From Ryuthela nishihirai (Eukaryota > Arthropoda > Arachnida > Araneae > Heptathelidae): a DNA stretch of 64,000 nt. The translations under genes and the position numbers were made by a program. Below the pieces are notes generated by a model. The model did no database searches, was not told where the DNA came from, and saw only the letters and a program-made list of their open reading frames with translations. The stretch's first letter is position 1. Every line of letters starts with the position of its first letter. This document shows positions 23,514 to 33,969 of this stretch, in pieces. The stretch is taken from the NCBI GenBank assembly GCA_038380435.1, contig JAWZYU010000011.1, positions 77,435,501-77,499,500 of the forward strand, given 5' to 3'.

Positions 23514-26109
23514 ACAGGGCGAGGCTGATGTCCCACTGGGATCAAAGCATGTAATGAGTTAAGCGTGTCGGTGTTGGACATCAACGCCATCTGTGAAGAC
23601 AAGCAAGAAGTCTGGGTGCTTAGCATGGTGGCTGGTAAAAGTTGATTGTACACAGTCAGGTGTAAAGGCCTTCTCCATCCTGCAAAAAGTCACAAGGGGA
23701 AGTGGGGCCATCGACTGGGCAATGCTACTGAGCGATGCTAATGTCTCATAGGTAGCCTTGGACATGCAAACCAAAAGGATGAATGGCAGTCAGGCAATTC
23801 TGGTAAAGCATTTCCCATCGAGGACTGAAAAAGCAGTCCCAAATGAGATGGCCCCGCAGAGATTATAATTTTGCTGCATAACTGTTGGGACAACTGATGA
23901 TGGCAAATAGATAAGGATGGTTTATTGATTTCAAAAGACTCTGGACTGGTGAGGTGTGAAGGTCCCCATGCAAGTACGGAGGGCCTGATAGTGGAGAGGG
24001 TTAAGCACCTTCACCACCGAATCCTGGGCAGATTTGACCACCTGGGATCCAAAGTCCAGTTTTGATGGAACAAATGCATGCCACAATTGGAATAATTGTA
24101 GCCCCAAGCCACAGCTTAGGGTTCTGATGAAGATTACACTTGTAGCAAAAGTGCACACAAGTAGCACCCATTGGCCATCATTCAAACCGAAAGATTTTTC
24201 AGGGTAGTTTGCAGTTGTCATTAAATGACTCTCATCCTGAATGGTGAGCAAAAGATGCTAAAAATGTCAACATAGAGGGCAATGCCAATAGTCAGAGGAA
24301 GTTGAGTAATGGAATTAATCTTGACAGTGAAACACGTAACACTCAGGATGCAGCCTTGCGGTTTCTTGGGGAAAAGGCTGTGACAAGAGTGTTACTAACA
24401 TGCACACAAAAAGTACAAGAAGATAAAAAGTTAGAGATGAAGATCAGCATGTGATCTCTCAAACCAAAAGTATGGAGATCATGAAGAATATAGAATCCTC
24501 CATTCTGAGTTCTACACGTTTTCAATGTCAAAGAATACTGACACCAGGTGCTCTCCACATAAAAAGTAATTCCTAATCACTGATTTGAGGTGATCTAAGA
24601 TAAACCTTTGCCCGAGAAAGCCACACTTGGTGTTGAAAAGATGGTTGTAACATTCTAAATATCAAACAAGTCTGGCAGATGCTATTCTTTCCAACACCTT
24701 GCACACACAGGTCATCAAAGCTATGGGATGATTAATTTGAAATAATCTTTTCCTGGCTTGGGGAAGGTCAAGATTATAACATCCCACCAGGAGTCCAGAA
24801 ACTGCTTCTCAAAAAAAAATACAGTTGAAAATTCGAAGCAACCAATATTTACTTGATGGTGAGAGATGTTGGAGCATGGCATAATGGACATTGTCTGGTC
24901 CAAATTGGGTTGTTTTACCTCTGAGCATCTTGTGCATCTGCTCATGGGCAAGATATGTCCAGAGGAAGGCAAATCTTCTCCACTGCAAATGATCTGTTGT
25001 AAGGCTCCAGGCCATTCGAGTGCGAAAAACAGTGGAGAGCATTTGGCCTTGCTCTTAACAGGCCAGAAACCCAGGAAAAAAGAGGTCAAGGGAAAGACCG
25101 AGGAGAAAGATTCCCCTATCCCCAGAGTGCTGGTAATTGCTTGAGGATCAGCAATTGCCCGTGGACTGTGCTCCAGGATTGATAATGAGTGGGACATATA
25201 GTTCCCACCCATCTTCTGAATTTTATCCCACATGACCTTAGAACTGATCAAGCAAGTGAGAGAAGATGCATAAATGATCCAAGATTCCTTCTGGCTCTGA
25301 TGCTGAAGAAATGAGATTTTGCCTTCTCATTCTTGAAGCTTCAACATTGGATTAGTGCAGTTCGAATTCCACCACAGTTTTGTAAATCGGGAAAACCGAG
25401 CTGAAGTATGAGGAATAGTTGATGCAGCTGTATGAAGATAATGTCCATCATCTCTGCCACTGCAACATTGATTGGCTCCTTGCTGACCAAGTAGCTGTCA
25501 AACTCACAAAGGGGTTCAAAGCCATTTCAGTCAACCCAATCAAGCCTCCATCATGATAGACATGAAGGGTTGAAAAGCCCCCAAAGAAAGATGGCACAGA
25601 CCACAGGGAAAAGATCACTTCCATAAGGGTTGTCCTCAATCTTCCAAGTGTGGAAGGTTCAAGGAGGTGTAGATGGTAAGATCAATGGCAGAGAATGTGC
25701 AGATCAGGGAGTGTAAGTAAGTACAGATACCGGTGTTCAATAGGGTGAGTGATGAATCCAGGAACAGTTACTCCAGGACCCCACCTCCTCCCAAAGTGGA
25801 CTGTATCCATTGAAGTCCCTCATAAAAAGAAAAGGGCTGCTGCGAGACAAGGCCATCAAGGTCTTCCCAGATGATACTTTTAGGCAGTAGATAGACAGAG
25901 CAGACAAAGAAAACCCTATAAAGAGGCAAATGGCTACTGCATTGAGAGTGGTGGTGAGATGAATGGCCTGGAAAGGAGAATGGTTGCTCATGAAGATGGC
26001 AACTCCCTCACAAGCTGGTCCATCTCCATCCTGGTCCCAACAAACGAGGGAAAAGTACCAGATCATGGAATTAGTGACTGTCTGCAAGTATATTGCCTGC
26101 AGGCACATG

Positions 26110-26410
26110 TTTGGTTTGTTTTACCTCTTAACAGCACTTTTTGCACACAATGGGCTAAATGGCCAGGTCACAAGGACCCCAAAGGCTCAGAGAAGGTTGA
26201 GGGAGGGGACCCACTGGAACAGCTGTTGGGAGACAGATGGTAGCCTCCCATCAAAGTCATCCAAGCATGTTCTTGAATGTGCACAGGGTATGGCTTTCCA
26301 CACACAGGGCCATGGCTTAACATCCCATCCGAGGGACAGCAACCTTTCCAAGCCCATCAGTGTACCATATTGACCATGGGCAGGGTGGGGAGCTATTAGG
26401 AGATAAATCT
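26110..26410 (-). mobile_element. tRNA-derived SINE, 5'-truncated
   Basis: A member of the same SINE family lacking the tRNA head (truncation at 26410 on the minus strand), with tail at 26110. A perfect 11-bp duplication GCAGGCACATG flanks it (26099-26109 and 26411-26421). It is inserted in the endonuclease/ORF1 junction region of LINE J1. Confidence 0.9.
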
Positions 26411-26598
26411 GCAGGCACATGCAGATGGGCTTGTGTGCCCTCAGGGCCTGGATGTCGTGTATATTCCTCTGGAATCCATGACAATCCTATTACAGGAGTG
26501 TGGTCATCTGGGGGTCTTAGGAGAATGGGCAGACAACAATTTCCAGTTTATATTCACAGTCATCAGTGACAGTTTTGGAAAATTGGGACAGTATGTCC

Positions 26599-27800
26599 TT
26601 AGAGTTGTCTGAGGGACACTGATCCGAGACAGTCACTCAAGGAGGGGTCATAGTTCTTTTTCTTTAGTCCTGGCAGGGGCCCCTTAGATTTGGAAACTCT
26701 GGCTATTTGGAGTCTGGATGGAAGCAGCCTTCCAGAGGTGGCAGAAGGCACTGAAGCAGGAATAGAAACTGGTGGTATTGTAAAAGTTGACAGCATCCAT
26801 TGTGATGGTCCACCCATTCATTTTTACTTTTCCTTAACCAGTTTTACTTTATTTATGTTATATTTATAATTTTAGGGATTATTTCATTTTTTTGGACTGA
26901 TCGCAATTCTTGTTTCCGAGCTGTAGGAGTTGTGTATGCGCAACTCCGACCTTTTGATTGTCAATCGCTAAAGCATGCGTGTAGGTCACGACCCCTTGTG
27001 TCATAGCTAGTGCGATGTCATATTATGCAAATATCTTTCCTGGCATGTAATAGACACATGCCAGATTGTACGCATGTTATAACTAAGTGAAGTTAGATCA
27101 CAGAGTGAAGAGTGTGTTGTGAGTGGTGGTGTTGGGCCATGGAGAGTGCTGTTAGTGGAAGTTGCGATGATGTTACTTTAGATAGAAGGAGTTGTTAGTA
27201 CTCCAAATTTTGCATTGAATTGGGCGAGTCTTTGAATTTTTGCTATTTTTCTCTTGAGCAACATAAATTGATTTTTTGATTAGATTTAAACTTTAATTAA
27301 ACTTGACAATCCCTTTTTGAATTCTTACTTGATAAATAACACTAAACAAATACATAACAAACCCTATTTCAACTTTATTTGGCAAGTTATTATTGCCTGG
27401 CACTTGATACAGCTATCCGGAATTTGAATAAATTTGGATCAGATGAAAAGTCCAACTTTAAAAGTTAATAATCTTTGGAGTGTTACACCATGGTTTCATG
27501 CATGTAAGGAAATAGTTTGCCACAAGTGTGAAAGATTCAGATGATGGTTCGCTGATATTAGTCTGCACCACAATGGAAGTCATTGGAATGATGGGCTTTC
27601 CAATGACAGCACAGGCATAGGAAACCTTGCCTGGTGAGGTGTGGTGTATCAAGTTTTCTCACCTCCGGATAAGAGATGTTCATTGTTTTCAGCCATTACA
27701 CCTCCTTTTCGTTTAGCCACTTTGGACAGTCATGGGAGAAATGCTGGATGACTGCTACTACAGTTCATGCAGCTTGCTTTTTCTACTGTGCAGTCAGGAT
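26599..27800 (-). pseudogene. ORF1 (gag-like) remnant of LINE J1, split by LTR2
   Basis: Upstream of LTR2, minus-strand 27800-27690 reads KASCMNCSSSHPAFSHDCPKW. This is the C-terminal zinc-knuckle ending typical of Jockey/I ORF1 (CxNCxxxHxAFSxxCP). It is followed by SYPEVRKL and, in the next frame, SYACAVIGKPIIPMTSIVVQ. Downstream of LTR2, 26817-26599 continues with PPVSIPASVPSATSGR, also present near 60960 in copy E as TPVSIPASQPSLSIS. ORF1 proteins bind LINE RNA. Frames are broken. Confidence 0.72.
26801..27487 (+). mobile_element. solo LTR (LTR2) with 4-bp target duplication
   Basis: A 687-bp relative of LTR1: begins TGTGATGGTCC, ends GTGTTACA, flanked by CCAT at 26797-26800 and 27488-27491. 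It splits ORF1 of LINE J1. It shares TTTTTCTCTTGAGCAAC and TATTGCCTGGC with LTR1. No internal retroviral-type genes are present, so it is a solo LTR. Confidence 0.9.
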
Positions 27801-28041
27801 CAAGGTAATCCTGACTACCCACAACTGGCTGTCTTGCATCAAGATGACCTCCATGAAGCATTCTGGACAGTTTGCTGGGATATTACAGCTCATTCTGTGG
27901 AGGTAGTGAGGTCTGAAAAGCAAGCTGGCATGCTGTATGGTTCTATGGCACCTTGCACTTATGAGATGAACTCTTTCATTAGAGCTGATGATTATTTAGC
28001 TGTCTCAGTTTAATTATCTTGGGAGCTATGTATCAGATACT

Positions 28042-28401
28042 CTGAACAGCACTTTTTTTTGCATATAATGGGCTAAATGGCCAGGTCACAAGGACCCCAA
28101 ATGCTCAGAGTAGGTTGGGGGAGGAGACCCATTGGATAACTATTAGGAAACAGAAAGCCTCCCATCAAGGCCATCCAGCATGTTCTTTAAAGTGCACAGG
28201 GTATGGCTCTCCCACACACAGGATCATGACTTACATTCCATCCGACGGATGGCAGCCTTTCCAAGCTCACTGGTGTTCCCGACTGACTGAGGGCAGAGAA
28301 GAGAGTTCGGCAGAGATAAATCTCAATGCTCTCCCAGGTGGGACTTGAACCTGGGAACTGCTGATTGCAAGCATGGTGTACTACTGATTGAGCCACCCCT
28401 G
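28042..28401 (-). mobile_element. tRNA-derived SINE inserted in RTE-like LINE T3
   Basis: A near full-length family member with its tRNA-like head at 28330-28401 (minus). The 8-bp duplication CAGATACT flanks it at 28034-28041 and 28402-28409. The target sequence is coding sequence of the LINE (the VSDT residues). Confidence 0.85.
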
Positions 28402-28489
28402 CAGATACTGTGGTGGGAGATAAAGAGAAGAATAGGGATTGCTGCAGTGACTTTTAAGAGTCTATGGAGAGTGTAGAGAAATAGACTTA

Positions 28490-29007
28490 CCATATTTTTC
28501 CGTGTATAAGATATTTTTTTCTAAAATTTTTAGACCAAAAATTGGGGGTCGTCTTATACACAGGGGTAACCGGTTGAGAGATCCAACGGTTGCCGTGGCG
28601 AAATCGCCGGTACCTTGTCTCCGTGAACAGGCTTCCTGCCAATCACTAGCCTTTGTTAACTCTGTCAATTGACATCATTAATGGCTGATTCTGAATAAAC
28701 CAATCAGAACTCTGACTCTGAGAATGATCTCGTATATATAGACAGTGACTCAGAAGACAGCAGTGATGCAGTAGAGGTTGAAGGAAATGATATGTCTGGA
28801 ACTAATAGTAATGAAGAAAGTGATATGTCTGGAACTGAGAGTGATGCATAATTTCTTAGTATGCATCTTAAAAATATTACCTAATAACTAAATATACTTT
28901 GAATATTTAAAAAAATATCAAATGTGTTCTGTTTTACGTTTAAAATACTGATTTCTTAATTTTGGGTTCAAAAAAGTAGAGTTTGTCTTATACATGGAAA
29001 AATACGG
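28490..29007 (+). mobile_element. pogo/Tigger-type MITE with transposase C-terminal remnant
   Basis: A 518-bp element bounded by TA, with inverted ends ACCATATTTTTCCGTGTATA and its complement near 29007. Near 28681-28849 the plus strand reads a Ser/Asp/Glu-rich tail (SDSEDSSDAVEVEGNDMSGT, then a stop). This resembles the acidic C-terminus of pogo/Tigger transposases, whose family uses TA targets. It is inserted into the RTE-like LINE T3. A relative is at 41099-41716. Confidence 0.75.
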
Positions 29008-29500
29008 TATGCCTAAAGACTAAAATAAGGATGTTTGGTCTTTCTAGAGTTAGTTGTGATAGTGAAATTTGGACTCTTTGTAAACAAGATAACAGGAAAC
29101 TTGATGCCTTTGATTAAATATGGTTATGCAGTATCTTGGGCATAGTTAACTTTTTTTGGTTCAACTTTGTAAATAATGATGAGGTTAGGCAAAGATGTTG
29201 CAACCTCCTTTCTGCATCGTATTGTGCAGAGACTCCATTAGTTTGGCTATGTTGCTTATATGCATAACTATAGATTAGCAAACAGGGTTATGAATAGTGT
29301 GCCTAAAGATCCCAGAAAGAGGAAGAGACTAGAAAGTAATGGGCAGACAATGTGTAACAGGTCCTTGTTAGAACTGGTCTACAGTGGCCAGATGCAGCAG
29401 ATGTAGCTCAGGACAGATGTGTTTGGAGAACTAAATTGCACAATCTAGTTGGACTTCCATAGCCTATGGTGAATGGTCGTCCTTAGTCAATGTGGACATC

Positions 29501-30488
29501 CTGGAACAGGTCTTCTAGCGATGGTTTGGCTTTTTTAAAATCAATTCCAAATGTGGCTTACAATGCTACAGTTCACATTTAGCCATCTGGTTACCTCAGA
29601 CTTACGTTGTCCAACCTCGAGCCTCCCAATTGCTCACAACCTCATTTCCTGACTGAAAAAGATTTCTTCCAGCCATTACCTATCTAATACTTGGCTATCT
29701 TGGATGTTGTACATCAAGAATAATATGAACTGACATGCATGTACAAATGAAGTGCTTTTTATACTGATCTGTTTTGCATGCATGACTATATTTAATGCAA
29801 ATTTCATGCACAGATTTAAACTCAGTGTCATTTTTTATGTAAAAAATGAGCTGTCAGAATAGGGGGGTAAAATGGCAATTATCACACAAAATAAGCAACA
29901 AATGCAAAAATCAGCATAACTTTTGAGCACCAGTCTATTTTATTTGAATTCAGCAGTTTATTTCCCATGAACAATTTTTTTGTTTTGCCACCCTTTGAAT
30001 TGAGGGTAGCAAATGAAGGGGGAGGGGATTCGCAAAATGGTCGAAATGAAAAAAAAAATTCTGAAGTTTTGCTGCTATCTGGGTTGTAGTGCCCAGGGAG
30101 TTTATCTCTTTCCCCACCACCCCCAAAAGTTATACCACTGGACATAAATTGACAAAAATGATGAGCAAACAGCAACAGAAAAATTGGTAAATAAATACAG
30201 GAGAACTCTATTACAACAATAGGGCAGGGAGCACAAGATTTATTTAAAATATGGCATTATGTCTGAGTGTCATAATAAGCAAGGCTGACTTGAATCAAAA
30301 CACAAAATGTTAAAATATAAAGTTTTGACTACTTATAACAGTAAATACACTCATTCCAAGATTTCTTCAAGATAATAAATGATACTAAACCATTTAGTTG
30401 ATTTTTACTTTCAAATTACAATCTAATTATCTACTTTGATGCTATACCACTGCTACTTCATAATATGTATTATAACTACAGACAGATA
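29501..30488. other. intronic sequence, nothing recognised
   Basis: No recognisable gene, repeat or RNA. A reading frame on the minus strand at 29882-30175 has no family features. Confidence 0.4.
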
Positions 30489-30664
30489 AAACAAACTCAA
30501 TCCTTATTGTGAAAAACCAAGTGTAAAATGGAGTGTATTCTCATTTAAAATAAAACTGGTTGCATTTTCTTGACCATGAAAAACAAAGTCTATTACCATG
30601 CAAAACAAAACTGGCTGCATTTTATCGTGCAAAACTGAAAATGTTCAAATTGATGGATAGGTTC
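30489..30664 (+). repeat. direct repeat, first copy (about 175 bp)
   Basis: Begins AAAACAAACTCAATCCTTAT and ends TTGATGGATAGGT. It recurs in the same orientation at 33527-33704. The two copies bracket RTE-like LINE T1. Confidence 0.9.
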
Positions 30665-31029
30665 TGGGAAATCAGAATTAAACTGAAACCATGCAAGTTG
30701 GGACCACCAACTTTATGGGAAAAATGGGGCATAGCTTCCAAAAAAATCCTTGTTATAAATAAAATGTGCATTGGAGTTTTATTTATACATATTTATCTCA
30801 AATTTCAGTTCAACAACAATAATAAGCATTAATGTAACATTATTTTGCACTTTACTTACACTAATTCAGATAAGATTTGATTAATTTCACATACATTTTT
30901 TTCTGGTAATGAAAAATACTCATCATGAATATAGATGTACACTATCAAAACTGAACATGAAATTTGAAAGGATATTTATGAACAGCCTGTAAATGGTAGC
31001 TAGGTATAAATTGGAAGGAGAGCTGTGTA

Positions 31030-33526
31030 CCAATCCCTAGTGATGATGCACAGAACCGGCCAGGTCTAATGTCCGACCCCGCCTTCTCGTGGTGCAGGCC
31101 GTTAGTACTTTTCAAAAGAGATATTTTCTTTTGGAAGGGAACGGAAGGGGAGGGCTGCCAGTTCAGTATGGCCTACTGATCTGGTCATCTATGGCCACTT
31201 TTTTCTTTTTTTTTCAACCCTGCTGAGGAGTGGTCAACTTCACAGGGTTCTGGTGCTGACCATCTATACCTACTAGACTGGACTTGTTTATGGATTTGAG
31301 CTTGATTATTGATCCTGGACTTTTGCTGCACTGGTGGGCCTCTGTTGAGGGAGAGTCTGCCACTGTGTTTTCTGTTTGCTTCTGGGTTGCCAGCTCTAAG
31401 TGAACAGAGGCATGGGATACCTTATATCAGCTGGTGGATAATCCTAATCAGAGGTCATCGCAGGTACCTGAACCTTACTTAGCCAGTTGGGCATCATCAA
31501 GCCTAAACTGGAGTAATGTGTCTCAGGCAGGCCACATGGCTCTTGAAAAAGTCCACTTGAAAAGGTGGTGCCTGAAGTTCCTACCAGCATCGGTGACTTC
31601 AGCCTTTAGCGGAGGAGGAACAGGTCTTTGCCCCATGCCTGCGATCAGGGGGCTGTTTGATATTGTTGGCCCTACCAATCTCAATAAACCTAATTTCTTT
31701 AAAAATCCTACTAATCATTTTCTCTGCAGAAACGTGGAACGTGAGGACATTACATAGAGATTATTCTCTTGATGTCCTCATGCAGGAATTCCAGCGCTAT
31801 AACCTAGATATTCTTGGCTTGCAAGAGACCAGATGGACAGGTAAAGATTAGTTACTTAAAAATAACTTTAGATTTCTCTTTACAGGGAGGGAGGATGGAA
31901 AGGATCACCAAGGCGTGGGTCTGCTGCTCAGCAGACATGCCAGTGATGCTCTTCTAGGATATGAGTGCATTAATGAAAGGTTTCTCACAGCAAAATTTCA
32001 GACAAGCATTAAAGACTTGAATGTTATCTGCTGTTATGCCCCCACTGAGGATGCTGATGAGGATGAGAAGGATAGGTTTTACAGACAACTTCAGGATATT
32101 TTGAATTCTTTCAAGAAAGAAGATATTACCCTTGTTCTAGGTGACTTCAATGCCAAAGTTGGTACTGACTCTGACCTTTGGGGAGGGGTGATAGGCCCTT
32201 TTGGTATTGGTAGCTGCAATGGCAATGGGCAACATCTCCTACAGGTAAGTAAACTCAATGGTTTCAGAATAACTAACACATATTACAAACACCGCGATAT
32301 ACATAAATACACATGGGTTTCACCTGATGGGCTGCATAGGAATATGATTGATTATATATTAATTAACAGCAAATGGGCTAGTTCTGTTAGAAATACCAGG
32401 GCATATAGGGGAGCTGAAATTGGATCTGACCATTACCTTGTTAAAAGTGTCTTGCAACTTAAACTTAAAAAGTGTTGTGCTAGGGTCAAAAAATTTACCT
32501 TTAATACTGGAGCTCTGAAAGACCCAGTTATAGCTAAAGCTTACCATGATAGGTTACTTAGTCATTATGACAGTCATGGTTTACTTAATACTGAAGTTGA
32601 GGAAGAATGGGGCCATTTTAAACAGGCTTTTTTGGAAACTAACAGTACTCTTTTAGGAAAAAAGGAGTGCGGGAGGCAGAATTATTTAAGTGATAAGGCA
32701 CTTGAGCTTATTTCAGAAAGAAGGAATTGCAGAAATGTCCTTAATCAGTACCCTACTAGTCCTAATAGAAAGGATTACAGAGAGCTTAATAAACGTGTAA
32801 AGGATCAGTTAGCTACTGATAAGAATCTTTGGCTTGATGGTTTGGCTGACAAAGCTGAGGAAGCAGTTAGACAGCACAACAGCAGAGAGCTGTACCAGAT
32901 AATGTTTTGTGTGGTAGAAAACGGACAGGTATTCAGGGATTGAAGGATAAACAAGGTAAGGTTATAGAAGGTGAGGATTCTGTCATGGCTAGGTGGGCTG
33001 AGCATTTCAATGATGTTCTAAACAATGTGGTTAGTTCTACTCCCATTGTTTGCAATGATGATAGATGCATTGGTGGCTTTAACGTTGGACCTATAACACA
33101 TTCTGAAGTTATTTTGGCTGTTTCTAAACTTAAACTTCATAAATCCCCAGGGGTAGATGAAATTACTACAGAAATGCTTAGAGCTGGGAATGTTTCGGTT
33201 ACCACTTGGTTGACTGAAATTTTGAATATCTTTTATGATAAAGGCATGGTTCCTAAAGATTTTACCAGAGCTATTATTATCCCTATTTTCAAAAAAGGTG
33301 ATCGCAGTTCTTGTGATAACTATAGGGGTATCAGCCTACTCTCTGTTCCAGGTAAAGTTCTTTCTATGATTGTGCTTAATAAAATTAAGAATCTGGTTGA
33401 CAGTCAATTGCGTGATGAGCAATGTGGATTCAGAAGTTGTAGGGGATTTGTGGATCAGATATTTTCACTTAGGCAGATTCTTGAGAAATGTTTCGAGTTT
33501 CAGAAACCTTTGGTTGCTAGCTTAAA
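31030..33526 (+). mobile_element. RTE-like LINE (copy T1): endonuclease plus N-terminal RT, 3'-truncated
   Basis: The 5' noncoding part is 31030-31690. An apurinic-type endonuclease follows: ETWNVRTL, LQETRW, CYAPTEDADE, GDFNAKVG, and SDHYL as the terminal catalytic His motif (32425-32440). The frame is open from about 31657 to 32943 except for one TAG at 31849-31851. A frameshift near 32930 leads to the RT N-terminus, with LHKSPGVDEI, IFKKGD, NYRGISLLSVPGKVLS and QCGFRSCRG (32907-33548 frame). The element stops before the YADD box, exactly where the second 175-bp direct repeat begins. The endonuclease style is that of RTE-clade elements, but I cannot exclude a related clade. Confidence 0.85.
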
Positions 33527-33704
33527 ACAAACTCAATCCTTATTATGAAAAACCAAGTGTAAAATGGAGTGTATTCTCATTTAAAATAAAAGTGGTTGCA
33601 TTTTCTTGACCATGAAAAACTAAGTCTATTACCATGCAAAAAAAAAATGATGGCATTTTATTTTATCGTGCAAAACTGAAAATGTGCAAATTGATGGATA
33701 GGTC
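33527..33704 (+). repeat. direct repeat, second copy (about 175 bp)
   Basis: Repeats 30489-30664 with a few substitutions and small insertions. It joins the truncated 3' side of LINE T1 without any spacer. Confidence 0.9.
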
Positions 33705-33969
33705 TATATTAAATTTATTTTTCATGACGACTGCTTTGTAAAACCAATATAACAGAGAAATCTGTTTTTTTTTTACAGACAAGTACACCTATGAGCAATG
33801 AGATCTTGTCAACAGGCAAAAAGTTGTTTGTTTACATCAGGCCTCAAGTTAGGTGAAACAGAGAGCATAGACCTAGTCTGATACTTCATGGTATCTTTTG
33901 TGACCTAGCCATTTTATATCTTGGACACTTTGCAGCAAAAAGTGCTGCTCAGATGTTGGTCAGTTGCTT

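Larger units (their letters stand above)
21892..27960 (-). mobile_element. Jockey/I-like LINE, copy J1, decayed and split by two solo LTRs and a SINE
   Basis: From 3' to 5': a CCAA-repeat tail at 21892, 3' UTR, RNase H region (about 22400-23900), RT (23930-25440, including FPKPGKD on the minus strand), AP-type endonuclease (25440-26099) and the end of ORF1 (26599-27800). The order ORF1, endonuclease, RT, RNase H is that of the I/Jockey group. Many frameshifts and stops make it inactive. Insertions are LTR1 (22777-23513), LTR2 (26801-27487) and a SINE (26110-26410). Removing them restores continuity with copies at 33970-36288 and 55476-59398. Confidence 0.8.
27960..29500 (+). mobile_element. 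RTE-like LINE fragment, C-terminal end (copy T3)
   Basis: It begins with GAGATGAACTCTTTCATTAG, which encodes the EMNSFIRA motif found just after the YADD box in copy T2. After a SINE (28042-28401) and a pogo-type MITE (28490-29007) it resumes with SEIWTLCKQDNRKLDAFD and QDRCVWRT-like reading typical of the RTE C-terminal region. Matching residues in T2 lie at 40993-40658. It is heavily mutated and ends near 29500. Confidence 0.7.

Noticed and set aside
31845..31893. Short spliceosomal intron in the RTE-like LINE (GTAAAG to TTTACAG)
   Set aside because: Reading straight through gives residues expected for the endonuclease family (KNNFRFLFTGREDGK) with only one stop, so a point mutation is simpler.
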